From assembly GCA_039800165.1 (NCBI GenBank), contig JBDLRH010000160.1:1-11835 (forward strand): 11,835 nt of DNA. The letters are read 5' to 3'. This document shows positions 6,509-11,835 of the stretch, in pieces. The stretch comes from JBDLRH01 sp039800165. GTDB taxonomy: Bacteria; Pseudomonadota; Gammaproteobacteria; Burkholderiales; Burkholderiaceae_C. The notes beneath the pieces are model-generated. The model ran no database searches. It worked only from the letters and a program-made list of their open reading frames with translations, and was not told the origin of the DNA. The translations under genes were made by a program, and so were the position numbers. Numbering within the stretch: the stretch's first letter is position 1; each line of letters starts with the position of its first letter.

Positions 6509-7858
6509 TCAGCGCTTGTGCCGCCCCAGCCACTCCTCAAGGTAGTGGATGTTGGTGCCGCCGGTCATGAAGCTCGCATCGGCCAGCAGCTCGCGGTGCA
6601 GCGGGATGTTGGTCAGGATGCCCTCGACCACCGTCTCGGCCAGCGCGGTGCGCATGCGCGCCAGCGCCTGCTCGCGGGTGTCGCCATGCACGATGATCTT
6701 GCCGACCATCGAGTCGTAATTGGGCGGCACGAAGTAGTTGGTGTAGACGTGCGAATCGACGCGAACGCCCGGCCCGCCAGGGGCATGCCACATGGTGATG
6801 CGGCCCGGCGAGGGCGTGAACTTGTACGGGTCTTCGGCGTTGATGCGGCACTCGATCGCATGACCGCGGATCTGGATGTCGCGCTGGGTGAAGGGCAGCT
6901 TCTCGCCGGCGGCCACCATGATCTGCGTCTTGACGATGTCGATGCCGGTGATCAGTTCGGTGACCGGATGCTCCACCTGCACCCGGGTGTTCATCTCGAT
7001 GAAATAGAACTCGCCGTTCTCGTACAGGAATTCGAAGGTGCCGGCACCGCGGTAGCCGATCTTCTTGCACGCGTCGGCGCAGCGGGTGCCGATCTTCTCG
7101 ATCAGCTTGCGCGGGATGCCGGGCGCCGGGCCCTCTTCCATCACCTTCTGGTGGCGTCGCTGCATCGAGCAGTCACGCTCGCCCAGGTACACCGCGTTGC
7201 GGTGCTTGTCGGCAATGATCTGGATCTCCACATGGCGCGGGTTCTGCAGGAACTTCTCCATGTAGACCGACGGGTTGCCGAAGGCGGCACCGGCCTCGGC
7301 CTTGGTCATCTGCACCGCATTGACCAGCGCCGCCTCGGTGTGCACCACCCGCATGCCGCGGCCACCACCGCCGCCTGCCGCCTTGATGATGACCGGGTAG
7401 CCGATGGTCTTGGCAATGCGGCGGATCGCCGCCGGGTCGTCGGGCAGTTCGCCGTCCGAGCCGGGCACGCAGGGCACGCCCGCCTTGATCATCGCCTGCT
7501 TGGCCGACACCTTGTCGCCCATGATTCGGATCGACTCGGGCGTGGGGCCGATGAAGGCAAAGCCGCTCTTCTCGACCCGCTCGGCGAAGTCGGCGTTCTC
7601 CGACAGGAAGCCGTAGCCCGGGTGGATGGCCTCGGCATCGGTCACCTCCGCGGCGGCAATGATCGCCGGCATGTTGAGGTAGCTTTGCGGCGAAGGCGCC
7701 GGGCCGATGCACACCGCCTCTTCGGCCAGCTTGACGTACTTGGCCTCGCGGTCGGCTTCGGAATAGACCATCACCGCGCGGATGCCGAGCTCGCGGCAGG
7801 CGCGCTGCACCCGCAAGGCGATCTCGCCGCGGTTGGCAACCAGGATCTTCTTGAACAT
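6509..7858 (-). CDS. accC: Acetyl-CoA carboxylase, biotin carboxylase subunit
   Basis: Carboxylates the biotin carried on AccB, using ATP and bicarbonate: the first half-reaction of acetyl-CoA carboxylase, which makes malonyl-CoA for fatty-acid synthesis. The protein has 449 residues, the standard length, and matches E. coli AccC numbering throughout. ATP-binding Lys116 and Lys159 and the glycine-rich loop GGGGGRG (162-168) are present. So are His209, His236 and Lys238 (HQKV), Glu276, and Glu288 within FIEMNTRVQVEHP (Asn290, Arg292, Glu296), plus Arg338. No catalytic residue is missing. The ATG at 7858 follows the accB stop by 16 bp without a clear ribosome binding site, so it is probably translated from the accB message. 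The carboxyltransferase genes accA and accD are not in the window. Confidence 0.98.
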   Translation of the reverse strand: MFKKILVANRGEIALRVQRACRELGIRAVMVYSEADREAKYVKLAEEAVCIGPAPSPQSYLNMPAIIAAAEVTDAEAIHPGYGFLSENADFAERVEKSGFAFIGPTPESIRIMGDKVSAKQAMIKAGVPCVPGSDGELPDDPAAIRRIAKTIGYPVIIKAAGGGGGRGMRVVHTEAALVNAVQMTKAEAGAAFGNPSVYMEKFLQNPRHVEIQIIADKHRNAVYLGERDCSMQRRHQKVMEEGPAPGIPRKLIEKIGTRCADACKKIGYRGAGTFEFLYENGEFYFIEMNTRVQVEHPVTELITGIDIVKTQIMVAAGEKLPFTQRDIQIRGHAIECRINAEDPYKFTPSPGRITMWHAPGGPGVRVDSHVYTNYFVPPNYDSMVGKIIVHGDTREQALARMRTALAETVVEGILTNIPLHRELLADASFMTGGTNIHYLEEWLGRHKR

Positions 7859-7874
7859 GCGTCGGGCCCGCGGC

Positions 7875-8345
7875 TCAGCCGATCACGAACAGCGGCTGGC
7901 CGTACTCGACCGCCTGGCCGTTCTCGCACAGGATCTGCTGCACCGTGCCCGACTGGTCGGCCTCGATCTCGTTGAGGATCTTCATCGCCTCGATGATGCA
8001 CAGCGTGTCGCCCTGCTTGACCTGGCTGCCAATCTCGACAAAGGCCTTGGCGCCCGGGCTGGACGAACGGTAGAAGGTGCCCACCATCGGCGACTTGACC
8101 TGGTGGCCTGCCGGCTCGGCAACGGCCGCCTCGGCCGCTGGCGCTGAAGCGGGGGCCGCAGAGGCTGCGGCCACAACCGGGGCTGCTGCCACGGGCGCTG
8201 CGGCCTGCATCACCACCGGCGCATGCACCACCGCCCCGCCGCCCTTGACGATGCGCACCTTGCCTTCGGCTTCGGTGATCTCGAGTTCCGAGACGTTGGA
8301 CTCGGAGACCAGGTCGATCAGGGTCTTGAGCTTGCGCAAATCCAT
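7875..8345 (-). CDS. accB: Biotin carboxyl carrier protein of acetyl-CoA carboxylase
   Basis: Carries the biotin that shuttles carboxyl groups between AccC and the AccA/AccD carboxyltransferase. It has 156 residues from the ATG at 8345. That start is fixed by AGGAG at 8355-8351 with 5-nt spacing and by the family-typical opening MDLRKLKTLIDLVSES; an upstream in-frame ATG at 8372 has no such support. An Ala/Pro-rich flexible linker covers about 38-80. The biotinyl domain holds SPMVGTFYRSSSPGAK (85-100) with its thumb, and EAMKILNE (119-126), where Lys122 is the expected biotinylation site as in E. coli. Its transcription unit may begin in the 101-bp gap upstream. From memory aroQ usually precedes accB in this order of bacteria; it is absent here. 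Confidence 0.98.
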   Translation of the reverse strand: MDLRKLKTLIDLVSESNVSELEITEAEGKVRIVKGGGAVVHAPVVMQAAAPVAAAPVVAAASAAPASAPAAEAAVAEPAGHQVKSPMVGTFYRSSSPGAKAFVEIGSQVKQGDTLCIIEAMKILNEIEADQSGTVQQILCENGQAVEYGQPLFVIG

Positions 8346-8350
8346 GAGGA

Positions 8351-8355
8351 CTCCT
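8351..8355 (-). promoter_or_regulatory. Ribosome binding site of accB
   Basis: AGGAG on the minus strand, 5 nt before the ATG at 8345. It decides between this start and the in-frame ATG at 8372, and is one of the few clear Shine-Dalgarno sequences in the leftward run. Confidence 0.85.
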
Positions 8356-8387
8356 ACTTCAAAAATCGGCAAGAGCGCGCAATGTAT

Positions 8388-8410
8388 CCGGAAAATAGCT
8401 CAATTTCCGG
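8388..8410. promoter_or_regulatory. Perfect inverted repeat upstream of accB (possible operator)
   Basis: CCGGAAA at 8388-8394 and TTTCCGG at 8404-8410 are exact reverse complements separated by 9 nt. The element lies 43-65 bp upstream of the accB ATG in the most AT-rich gap of this part of the window, where the accBC promoter should be. It could be a binding site for a dimeric regulator or an RNA hairpin. Weak minus-strand -10-like hexamers (TATTTT, TACATT) overlap or flank it, but no convincing -35/-10 pair is visible. Confidence 0.45.
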
Positions 8411-8430
8411 TAATTGCAGGAATTTACATT

Positions 8431-8449
8431 TGACCGGCGAATGCGGTCA
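8431..8449 (-). terminator. Small hairpin at the end of the tlpA-like gene
   Basis: TGACCG at 8431-8436 pairs with CGGTCA at 8444-8449 around a 7-nt loop, and the right arm includes the stop codon of the minus-strand tlpA-like gene. It is followed on that strand by an AT-rich stretch but not by a true T-run, so it is at best a weak or attenuating terminator before accB. Confidence 0.35.
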
Positions 8450-8992
8450 GCGTATCTGGCGCCAGGCGGCCAGATCGGCCTCGGTCACTTTCCCCATTTT
8501 ACGCTGAGCCACGCGGCCGTCGGCGCCAAAGACGATGGTGAAGGGCAATCCGCCGGCCACATTGCCCAGCGAACGGGCGATGCCGGTGCCGCCCGCCCCC
8601 GCCATGCCGATCGGAAAGCGCACCGGCTGGCGCGCAAGAAAGGTGTTGACGGCATTCAGCTGATCCACGGCCAATCCGATCACTTGCCAGCCGTTGGCCT
8701 CGTTTTCAGAGAAAAAGCGATCCAATAACGGCATTTCTTCAATACAAGGGGGGCACCAGGTGGCCCAGAAATTCACCAGCAAGGGCTTGCCGCGCAGCGA
8801 GGCCATCACCAGGCTGCCGCCCGCGGGTTGATCGAACTGCATGCCCCACAGTGCCTCTTCGGCGCCCGCCGCCACATCGGCCGGCCGCAAGCGCCACCAC
8901 GATACCCCCGCCCCGGCGACCACGGCAGCCAGCGCCGCACCCACCATCACCGAGCGCCGAGAGGCCCCCTTCATCCCTGATTTCGCGTTCAT
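8447..8992 (-). CDS. TlpA/ResA-family periplasmic thiol-disulfide reductase
   Basis: A 181-residue thioredoxin-fold protein expected to reduce disulfides outside the cytoplasmic membrane, for example in cytochrome c maturation or redox homeostasis. The active site is WCPPC (79-83), within LLVNFWATWCPPCIEEMPLL, the TlpA/ResA pattern. A likely cis-proline loop GGLPFTIV follows later. The N terminus has SRRSVMVG at 11-18 and then a hydrophobic Ala/Val-rich stretch, so it is exported or membrane-anchored. The twin arginine resembles a Tat signal, but the residue after it is not the preferred Phe-Leu. The ATG at 8992 was chosen; Met7 at 8974 is an alternative and neither has a strong ribosome binding site. 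An exact TTGACA lies at 9024-9019 on this strand, without a clear -10. Confidence 0.92.
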   Translation of the reverse strand: MNAKSGMKGASRRSVMVGAALAAVVAGAGVSWWRLRPADVAAGAEEALWGMQFDQPAGGSLVMASLRGKPLLVNFWATWCPPCIEEMPLLDRFFSENEANGWQVIGLAVDQLNAVNTFLARQPVRFPIGMAGAGGTGIARSLGNVAGGLPFTIVFGADGRVAQRKMGKVTEADLAAWRQIR

Positions 8993-9018
8993 TTCTGTCG
9001 TCTACATCCGTCTTTTGC

Positions 9019-9024
9019 TGTCAA
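9019..9024 (-). promoter_or_regulatory. Consensus -35-like TTGACA upstream of the tlpA-like gene
   Basis: The minus strand reads TTGACA at 9024-9019 in the 58-bp AT-richer gap between the conserved hypothetical gene and the tlpA-like gene. At 14-nt spacing only TAGACG is found, a poor -10, so promoter function is uncertain. Confidence 0.3.
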
Positions 9025-9050
9025 TACGCTGTTTTTGTAGCTCATTTCTA

Positions 9051-9647
9051 TCAGGCGCCCTGAATCGCACGCTCCAGCGCCGCCAGGTCACCCCGCGGCG
9101 TGCGCCCCCTGGCGTCTGGCCGCAAGGCACCGCGCAAGTCATCGTGATCGTAGATGCTCAGGTGCACGCCTACCGACTCGCCCAGTCCCGGGCAGGGGCA
9201 CGAAAAGCTGAGCACGTCTACCGTGTGCCCCTGCAAGCCCGCCACCGAGCCCACCTCGTAGCGCACGCCCCGCTCGATCAGCGCGATCTCGGCCGACTTC
9301 GGGTCGTCGCAGAACAGCTGAAGGTGGATGTCTGACAGACGGGTGGCGGTGCCGTGCCACACCGCACCGGCCAGGTGAGGGCGAAATTCGGCCAGCTTGT
9401 GCATCCACTGCAGGGCCAGCTGGCGCAACGCCTGCAGTTCGCCGGGCTGGGTATCGGCGCAGAACACCGAGATGTATTCACGCACCGCGTCTTCCAGCAG
9501 GTCGTTGTCGGGCAGTGCGGTGCGCGCCGGCAGGCCCAGGTCGCGCAGCGCGCGGCGCTTGGCCGGCCCGTACTCCATGCCCTCTTCCACCACCAGCCGG
9601 GCGGCCGCGGCAGCAATCTCGTCGGCGACCCTGTCCATGCGGGTCAT
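9051..9647 (-). CDS. Conserved protein of unknown function, possibly nucleotidyltransferase-like
   Basis: I recognise this as a conserved Burkholderiales-type protein but know no established function. It has 198 residues from the ATG at 9647, with Met4 (9638) as the alternative; neither has a ribosome binding site. The N terminus is helical, with EYGPAKRRALRDLGLPAR (about 25-42). A central segment, RPHLAGAVWHGTATRLSDIH (about 89-108), resembles the strand plus G-x-x-x-R-x-S-D-I-x core of nucleotidyltransferase folds. It is followed by LQLFCDDPKSAEIALIERG, and by IYDHDDLRGALRPDARGR near the C terminus. That resemblance is by eye only, and it lacks the usual GS start. The frame stays open upstream to 11117 because of GC bias; that part is antisense to the acyl-CoA synthetase gene and is not coding. 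It is divergent from that gene across 69 bp. Confidence 0.8.
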   Translation of the reverse strand: MTRMDRVADEIAAAAARLVVEEGMEYGPAKRRALRDLGLPARTALPDNDLLEDAVREYISVFCADTQPGELQALRQLALQWMHKLAEFRPHLAGAVWHGTATRLSDIHLQLFCDDPKSAEIALIERGVRYEVGSVAGLQGHTVDVLSFSCPCPGLGESVGVHLSIYDHDDLRGALRPDARGRTPRGDLAALERAIQGA

Positions 9648-9653
9648 TCTGCA

Positions 9654-9683
9654 TTGCCCGGCGGTCGCGCGCAGCCGTACAGT
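9654..9683 (+). promoter_or_regulatory. Possible promoter of the acyl-CoA synthetase gene
   Basis: TTGCCC (9654-9659) and TACAGT (9678-9683), each matching 4 of 6 consensus positions, are 18 bp apart. They are placed to give a leader of about 25-30 nt before the start codon. The match is weak and chance is possible. Confidence 0.3.
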
Positions 9684-9703
9684 GGGGCCGACCCCTGGCA
9701 CCC

Positions 9704-9710
9704 GAAGGAG
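9704..9710 (+). promoter_or_regulatory. Strong ribosome binding site selecting a TTG start
   Basis: GAAGGAG ends 6 nt before TTG at 9717-9719, which is ideal spacing. The first in-frame ATG, at 9729, would be 18 nt away. This argues that translation of the acyl-CoA synthetase begins at TTG. Confidence 0.75.
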
Positions 9711-9716
9711 ACCGGA

Positions 9717-11360
9717 TTGAAAAGCACCATGATGCAGGTGGGCCTGTCGCTCAATCACCTGCTGGACCGCGTCGGCACCCTGTTTGGCGGCAACGAGCTC
9801 GTCTCGCGCCTGCCCGATAAGTCGCTGGTCCGCCACAGCTATGCGCAGTACCACCGCCGCACCCGATCGCTGGCCTCGGCCCTGCAAAGGGCAGGCCTCA
9901 AGAAGGGCGACCGCGTCGCCACGCTGTGCTGGAACCACCATGTGCACCTGGAGGCCTACTTCGGCATCCCGGCGGCCGGCGGCGTGATGCACACCCTGAA
10001 CCTGCGCCTGTCGCCCGACGAGATCGGCTGGATTGCGGGCGATGCCGACGACCGCTTCCTCATCATCGACGACGTGCTGCTGCCGCTGTACCGGCAGTTC
10101 GCGCACCTGCACAAGTTTGAGCGGGTGTTTGTGTTCCGCTTCTCCGGCGCACCTTTGCCGGCCGACCTGCCGCCCGAGTGCAGCGACTACGACGTCTTGC
10201 TGTCCACCGGCACCCCGGACGCCTTCGACTACGCGCCGCACGACGAGAACGACCCGGTGGCCATGTGCTACACCTCCGGCACCACCGGCCGGCCCAAGGG
10301 CGTGGTGTATTCGCACCGCTCGACCATCCTGCACACGCTGGTGGCAAGCCTCGGCGACTTCTGGGGCCTGCGTGGCAACGACGTGGTGATGCCGGTCACG
10401 CCGATGTTCCACGCCAACAGCTGGGGCATGCCCTACGGCGCAGTGATGATGGGCGTGAAGATGGTCTTCCCCGGGCCGCATCTGCACCCCGACGATTTGC
10501 TGGACCTGATGCAGATCGAGCCGCCGACGCTTTCGCTGGGCGTGCCCACCATCTGGATGAGCCTGATCCAGACCTACGACGCGTCGCTGGCCGAGGGCTC
10601 GCCCAACAAGGGCCGCTGGAAGCTGCCCAAGGGCATGAAGTCGCTGGTGGGCGGTGCGGCGGTGCCCGAGGCGCTGATCCGCGCGTTTGACAAGCACGGC
10701 ATCTGGATCCTGCAGGGCTGGGGCATGACCGAGACCTCGCCGGTCTGCACCATCTCGTACCCGCGCGCCGAGCTGCGCGATGCCAGCATGGACGAGCGCT
10801 GCCGCCGCGCCGCGATGGCCGGCGTGCCGGTGCCGCTGGTCGATTTGCGGGTGCGCGGCGACGACGGCACCGACCAGGCGTGGGACGGCAAGGCGGTGGG
10901 AGAGATCCAGGTGCGCGGTCCGTTCATTACGGGCAGCTACCACGAGGTTCCGGTCGAACCGGAGAAATTCACCGCCGACGGCTGGCTGCGCACCGGCGAC
11001 GTGGCCAGCGTGGACGCGCTGGGCTTCGTGAAGATCAGCGACCGCACCAAGGACCTGATCAAGTCGGGCGGAGAGTGGATCAGCTCGGTCGACATGGAAA
11101 ACGCGCTGATGGCCCACCCCGCGGTGGCCGAGGCCGCGGTGATTGCCATCCCGGATGAGAAGTGGAGCGAGCGGCCACTGGCCTGCGTGGTGTTCAAGCC
11201 CGGCCAGAGCGCCACCGCCGCCGACCTGAACGCGCTGCTGACCTCGCGCAGCTTTGCCAAATGGCAGCTGCCCGAGCGCTATGAGTTCATCGAGGCGATT
11301 CCGCGTACCTCCACCGGCAAGTTCTGGAAGATGAAGCTGCGCGAGCGCTTTCCGAAATGA
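9717..11360 (+). CDS. Medium/long-chain acyl-CoA synthetase (AMP-binding, AlkK-like)
   Basis: Activates a fatty acid with ATP to an acyl-adenylate and transfers it to coenzyme A. It has 547 residues from the TTG at 9717, a start set by the ribosome binding site, and this is about the size of AlkK-type medium-chain ligases. Motifs of the adenylate-forming superfamily, in order, are the P-loop TSGTTGRPKG (186-195), FHANSWGMPYG, GWGMTETSP (334-342), RTGD (425-428) with the hinge region ISDRTKDLIKSGGEWIS, and the C-terminal catalytic lysine in STGKFWK (Lys535). No signal peptide is seen; it should be cytoplasmic. Chain-length preference cannot be read from sequence. It stands divergent from the conserved hypothetical gene and 23 bp before mpl. 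Confidence 0.93.
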   Translation: MKSTMMQVGLSLNHLLDRVGTLFGGNELVSRLPDKSLVRHSYAQYHRRTRSLASALQRAGLKKGDRVATLCWNHHVHLEAYFGIPAAGGVMHTLNLRLSPDEIGWIAGDADDRFLIIDDVLLPLYRQFAHLHKFERVFVFRFSGAPLPADLPPECSDYDVLLSTGTPDAFDYAPHDENDPVAMCYTSGTTGRPKGVVYSHRSTILHTLVASLGDFWGLRGNDVVMPVTPMFHANSWGMPYGAVMMGVKMVFPGPHLHPDDLLDLMQIEPPTLSLGVPTIWMSLIQTYDASLAEGSPNKGRWKLPKGMKSLVGGAAVPEALIRAFDKHGIWILQGWGMTETSPVCTISYPRAELRDASMDERCRRAAMAGVPVPLVDLRVRGDDGTDQAWDGKAVGEIQVRGPFITGSYHEVPVEPEKFTADGWLRTGDVASVDALGFVKISDRTKDLIKSGGEWISSVDMENALMAHPAVAEAAVIAIPDEKWSERPLACVVFKPGQSATAADLNALLTSRSFAKWQLPERYEFIEAIPRTSTGKFWKMKLRERFPK

Positions 11361-11382
11361 GGCCGCGCCGATAATCGCGGCC
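11361..11382 (+). promoter_or_regulatory. Perfect hairpin with a GATAAT -10-like element before mpl
   Basis: GGCCGCG (11361-11367) and CGCGGCC (11376-11382) are perfect arms around an 8-nt loop. Together they fill the whole gap between the acyl-CoA synthetase stop and the mpl ATG at 11384. The loop side carries GATAAT at 11370-11375, a 5-of-6 match to a -10 box. If used, transcription would start at about the ATG and give a nearly leaderless mpl message. No Shine-Dalgarno sequence is present. As a terminator it lacks a T-run. Confidence 0.45.
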
Positions 11383-11383
11383 C

Positions 11384-11835
11384 ATGCACATCCACATCCT
11401 GGGCATCTGCGGCACCTTCATGGGCGGTGTCGCGGCGCTGGCGCGCGAGGCCGGCCACACCGTCACCGGCTGCGACGCAGGCGTTTACCCGCCTATGAGC
11501 GACCAGCTGCGCGCGCTCGGCATCGACCTGATCGAAGGCTTTGGTGCCGAGCAGATGGCACTGAAGCCCGATGTGTGGGTGGTGGGCAATGTGGTCTCTC
11601 GCACACGGCTGCCCGACGGCACGCCGAAGTTCCCGCTGATGGAGGCCATCCTCGAATCAGGCCAGCGCTACAGCAGCGGGCCGCAATGGCTGGCCGAGAA
11701 CGTGCTGCAAGGCCGCCATGTGCTGGCCGTCGCGGGCACGCACGGCAAGACAACGACCACGTCGATGCTGGCGTGGATTCTGGAATGCGCGGGGCTCAAG
11801 CCCGGCTTTCTGGTTGGCGGCGTGCCGATGAACTT
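11384..11835 (+). CDS. mpl: UDP-N-acetylmuramate:L-Ala-gamma-D-Glu-meso-DAP ligase, 5' part
   Basis: Peptidoglycan-recycling Mur-type ligase that attaches the recovered tripeptide to UDP-MurNAc in an ATP-dependent cytoplasmic reaction. The window contains the first 150 residues; the family has about 450-480, so the rest lies beyond the end. The N-terminal Rossmann domain opens MHIHILGICGTFMGGVAALA, the form typical of Mpl: MurC has a related GIGGxGM motif, and the GICGTFMG form points to Mpl. The ATP P-loop GTHGKTTTT covers 118-126, with Lys122 the phosphate-binding lysine. The start ATG at 11384 is certain from family similarity although no ribosome binding site is visible. Confidence 0.93.
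   Translation, partial: MHIHILGICGTFMGGVAALAREAGHTVTGCDAGVYPPMSDQLRALGIDLIEGFGAEQMALKPDVWVVGNVVSRTRLPDGTPKFPLMEAILESGQRYSSGPQWLAENVLQGRHVLAVAGTHGKTTTTSMLAWILECAGLKPGFLVGGVPMN

Noticed and set aside
6498..6533. prmA start at ATG 6533
   Set aside because: It would overlap accC by 25 bp and add 12 residues not found in PrmA proteins. MFELRLL at 6497 is the family start.
5568..6545. 325-residue plus-strand open frame opposite prmA
   Set aside because: It is antisense to prmA, with low-complexity Arg/Gly/His-rich translation. It is a shadow of the real gene.
6503..7975. 490-residue plus-strand open frame opposite accC
   Set aside because: It is antisense to accC, which matches E. coli AccC residue for residue at catalytic positions. 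No independent coding evidence is seen.
8346..8372. accB start at ATG 8372
   Set aside because: The Shine-Dalgarno AGGAG lies inside this stretch and points to the ATG at 8345, and BCCP proteins begin MDLRK.
9685..9716. Sigma-54 type promoter suggested by CTGGCAC before the acyl-CoA synthetase gene
   Set aside because: The required downstream TTGC-type -12 element at the correct spacing is absent; that position is occupied by the ribosome binding site.
9648..11117. Upstream extension of the conserved hypothetical gene to 688 residues
   Set aside because: The extra N-terminal part is antisense to the acyl-CoA synthetase catalytic motifs and crosses the divergent gap. Only the last 198 residues look like a real protein.

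Overview
The window is GC-rich, densely coded chromosomal DNA, most likely from a betaproteobacterium of the order Burkholderiales (Comamonadaceae or the Rubrivivax/Leptothrix group). This rests on protein character and on gene order: mpl lying divergently from a tlpA-accB-accC-prmA-zinc-ribbon-sugar kinase series is, from memory, typical of that order. No rRNA, tRNA, insertion sequence, phage gene or CRISPR array is visible. No gene-free stretch exceeds about 100 bases.

Layout. (1) 1-2673, plus strand: the last 890 residues of IcmF, the fused B12-dependent isobutyryl-CoA mutase with its G-protein chaperone domain; the start lies outside the window. (2) 2696-8992, minus strand: a long, tightly packed run transcribed leftwards, in the order tlpA-like thioredoxin, accB, accC, prmA, a DUF3426 zinc-ribbon membrane protein, a PfkB-family kinase, a VOC (glyoxalase-like) protein and a GNAT acetyltransferase. 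Spacings are mostly 10-70 bp, with one overlap. (3) 9051-9647, minus strand: a conserved protein of unknown function. (4) 9717-11360, plus strand: an AlkK-like acyl-CoA synthetase read divergently from it. (5) 11384 to the end, plus strand: the first 150 residues of mpl, a peptidoglycan-recycling ligase.

How the genes relate. AccB and AccC are two of the subunits of acetyl-CoA carboxylase, the first step of fatty-acid synthesis. The acyl-CoA synthetase and IcmF act on acyl-CoA thioesters, so lipid and acyl-CoA metabolism recurs, but the three sets are on separate transcripts and no joint pathway is shown. PrmA modifies ribosomal protein L11. The TlpA-like protein is a periplasmic thiol reductase. 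Mpl reuses cell-wall peptides.

The most unusual feature is in the PfkB-family kinase. An in-frame tandem duplication of exactly 270 bp (90 codons) repeats the whole catalytic half, so the protein carries two NxxE motifs and two DPTGCGD catalytic motifs. The copies differ at 14 of 270 bases: 11 at third and 3 at first codon positions, none at second, giving only 3 conservative amino-acid changes. That pattern suggests a real duplication kept under selection. Secondary points are the absence of aroQ before accB, a perfect inverted repeat upstream of accB, and a perfect hairpin filling the gap before mpl. I found no convincing novel multi-gene system; the rest is ordinary housekeeping sequence.
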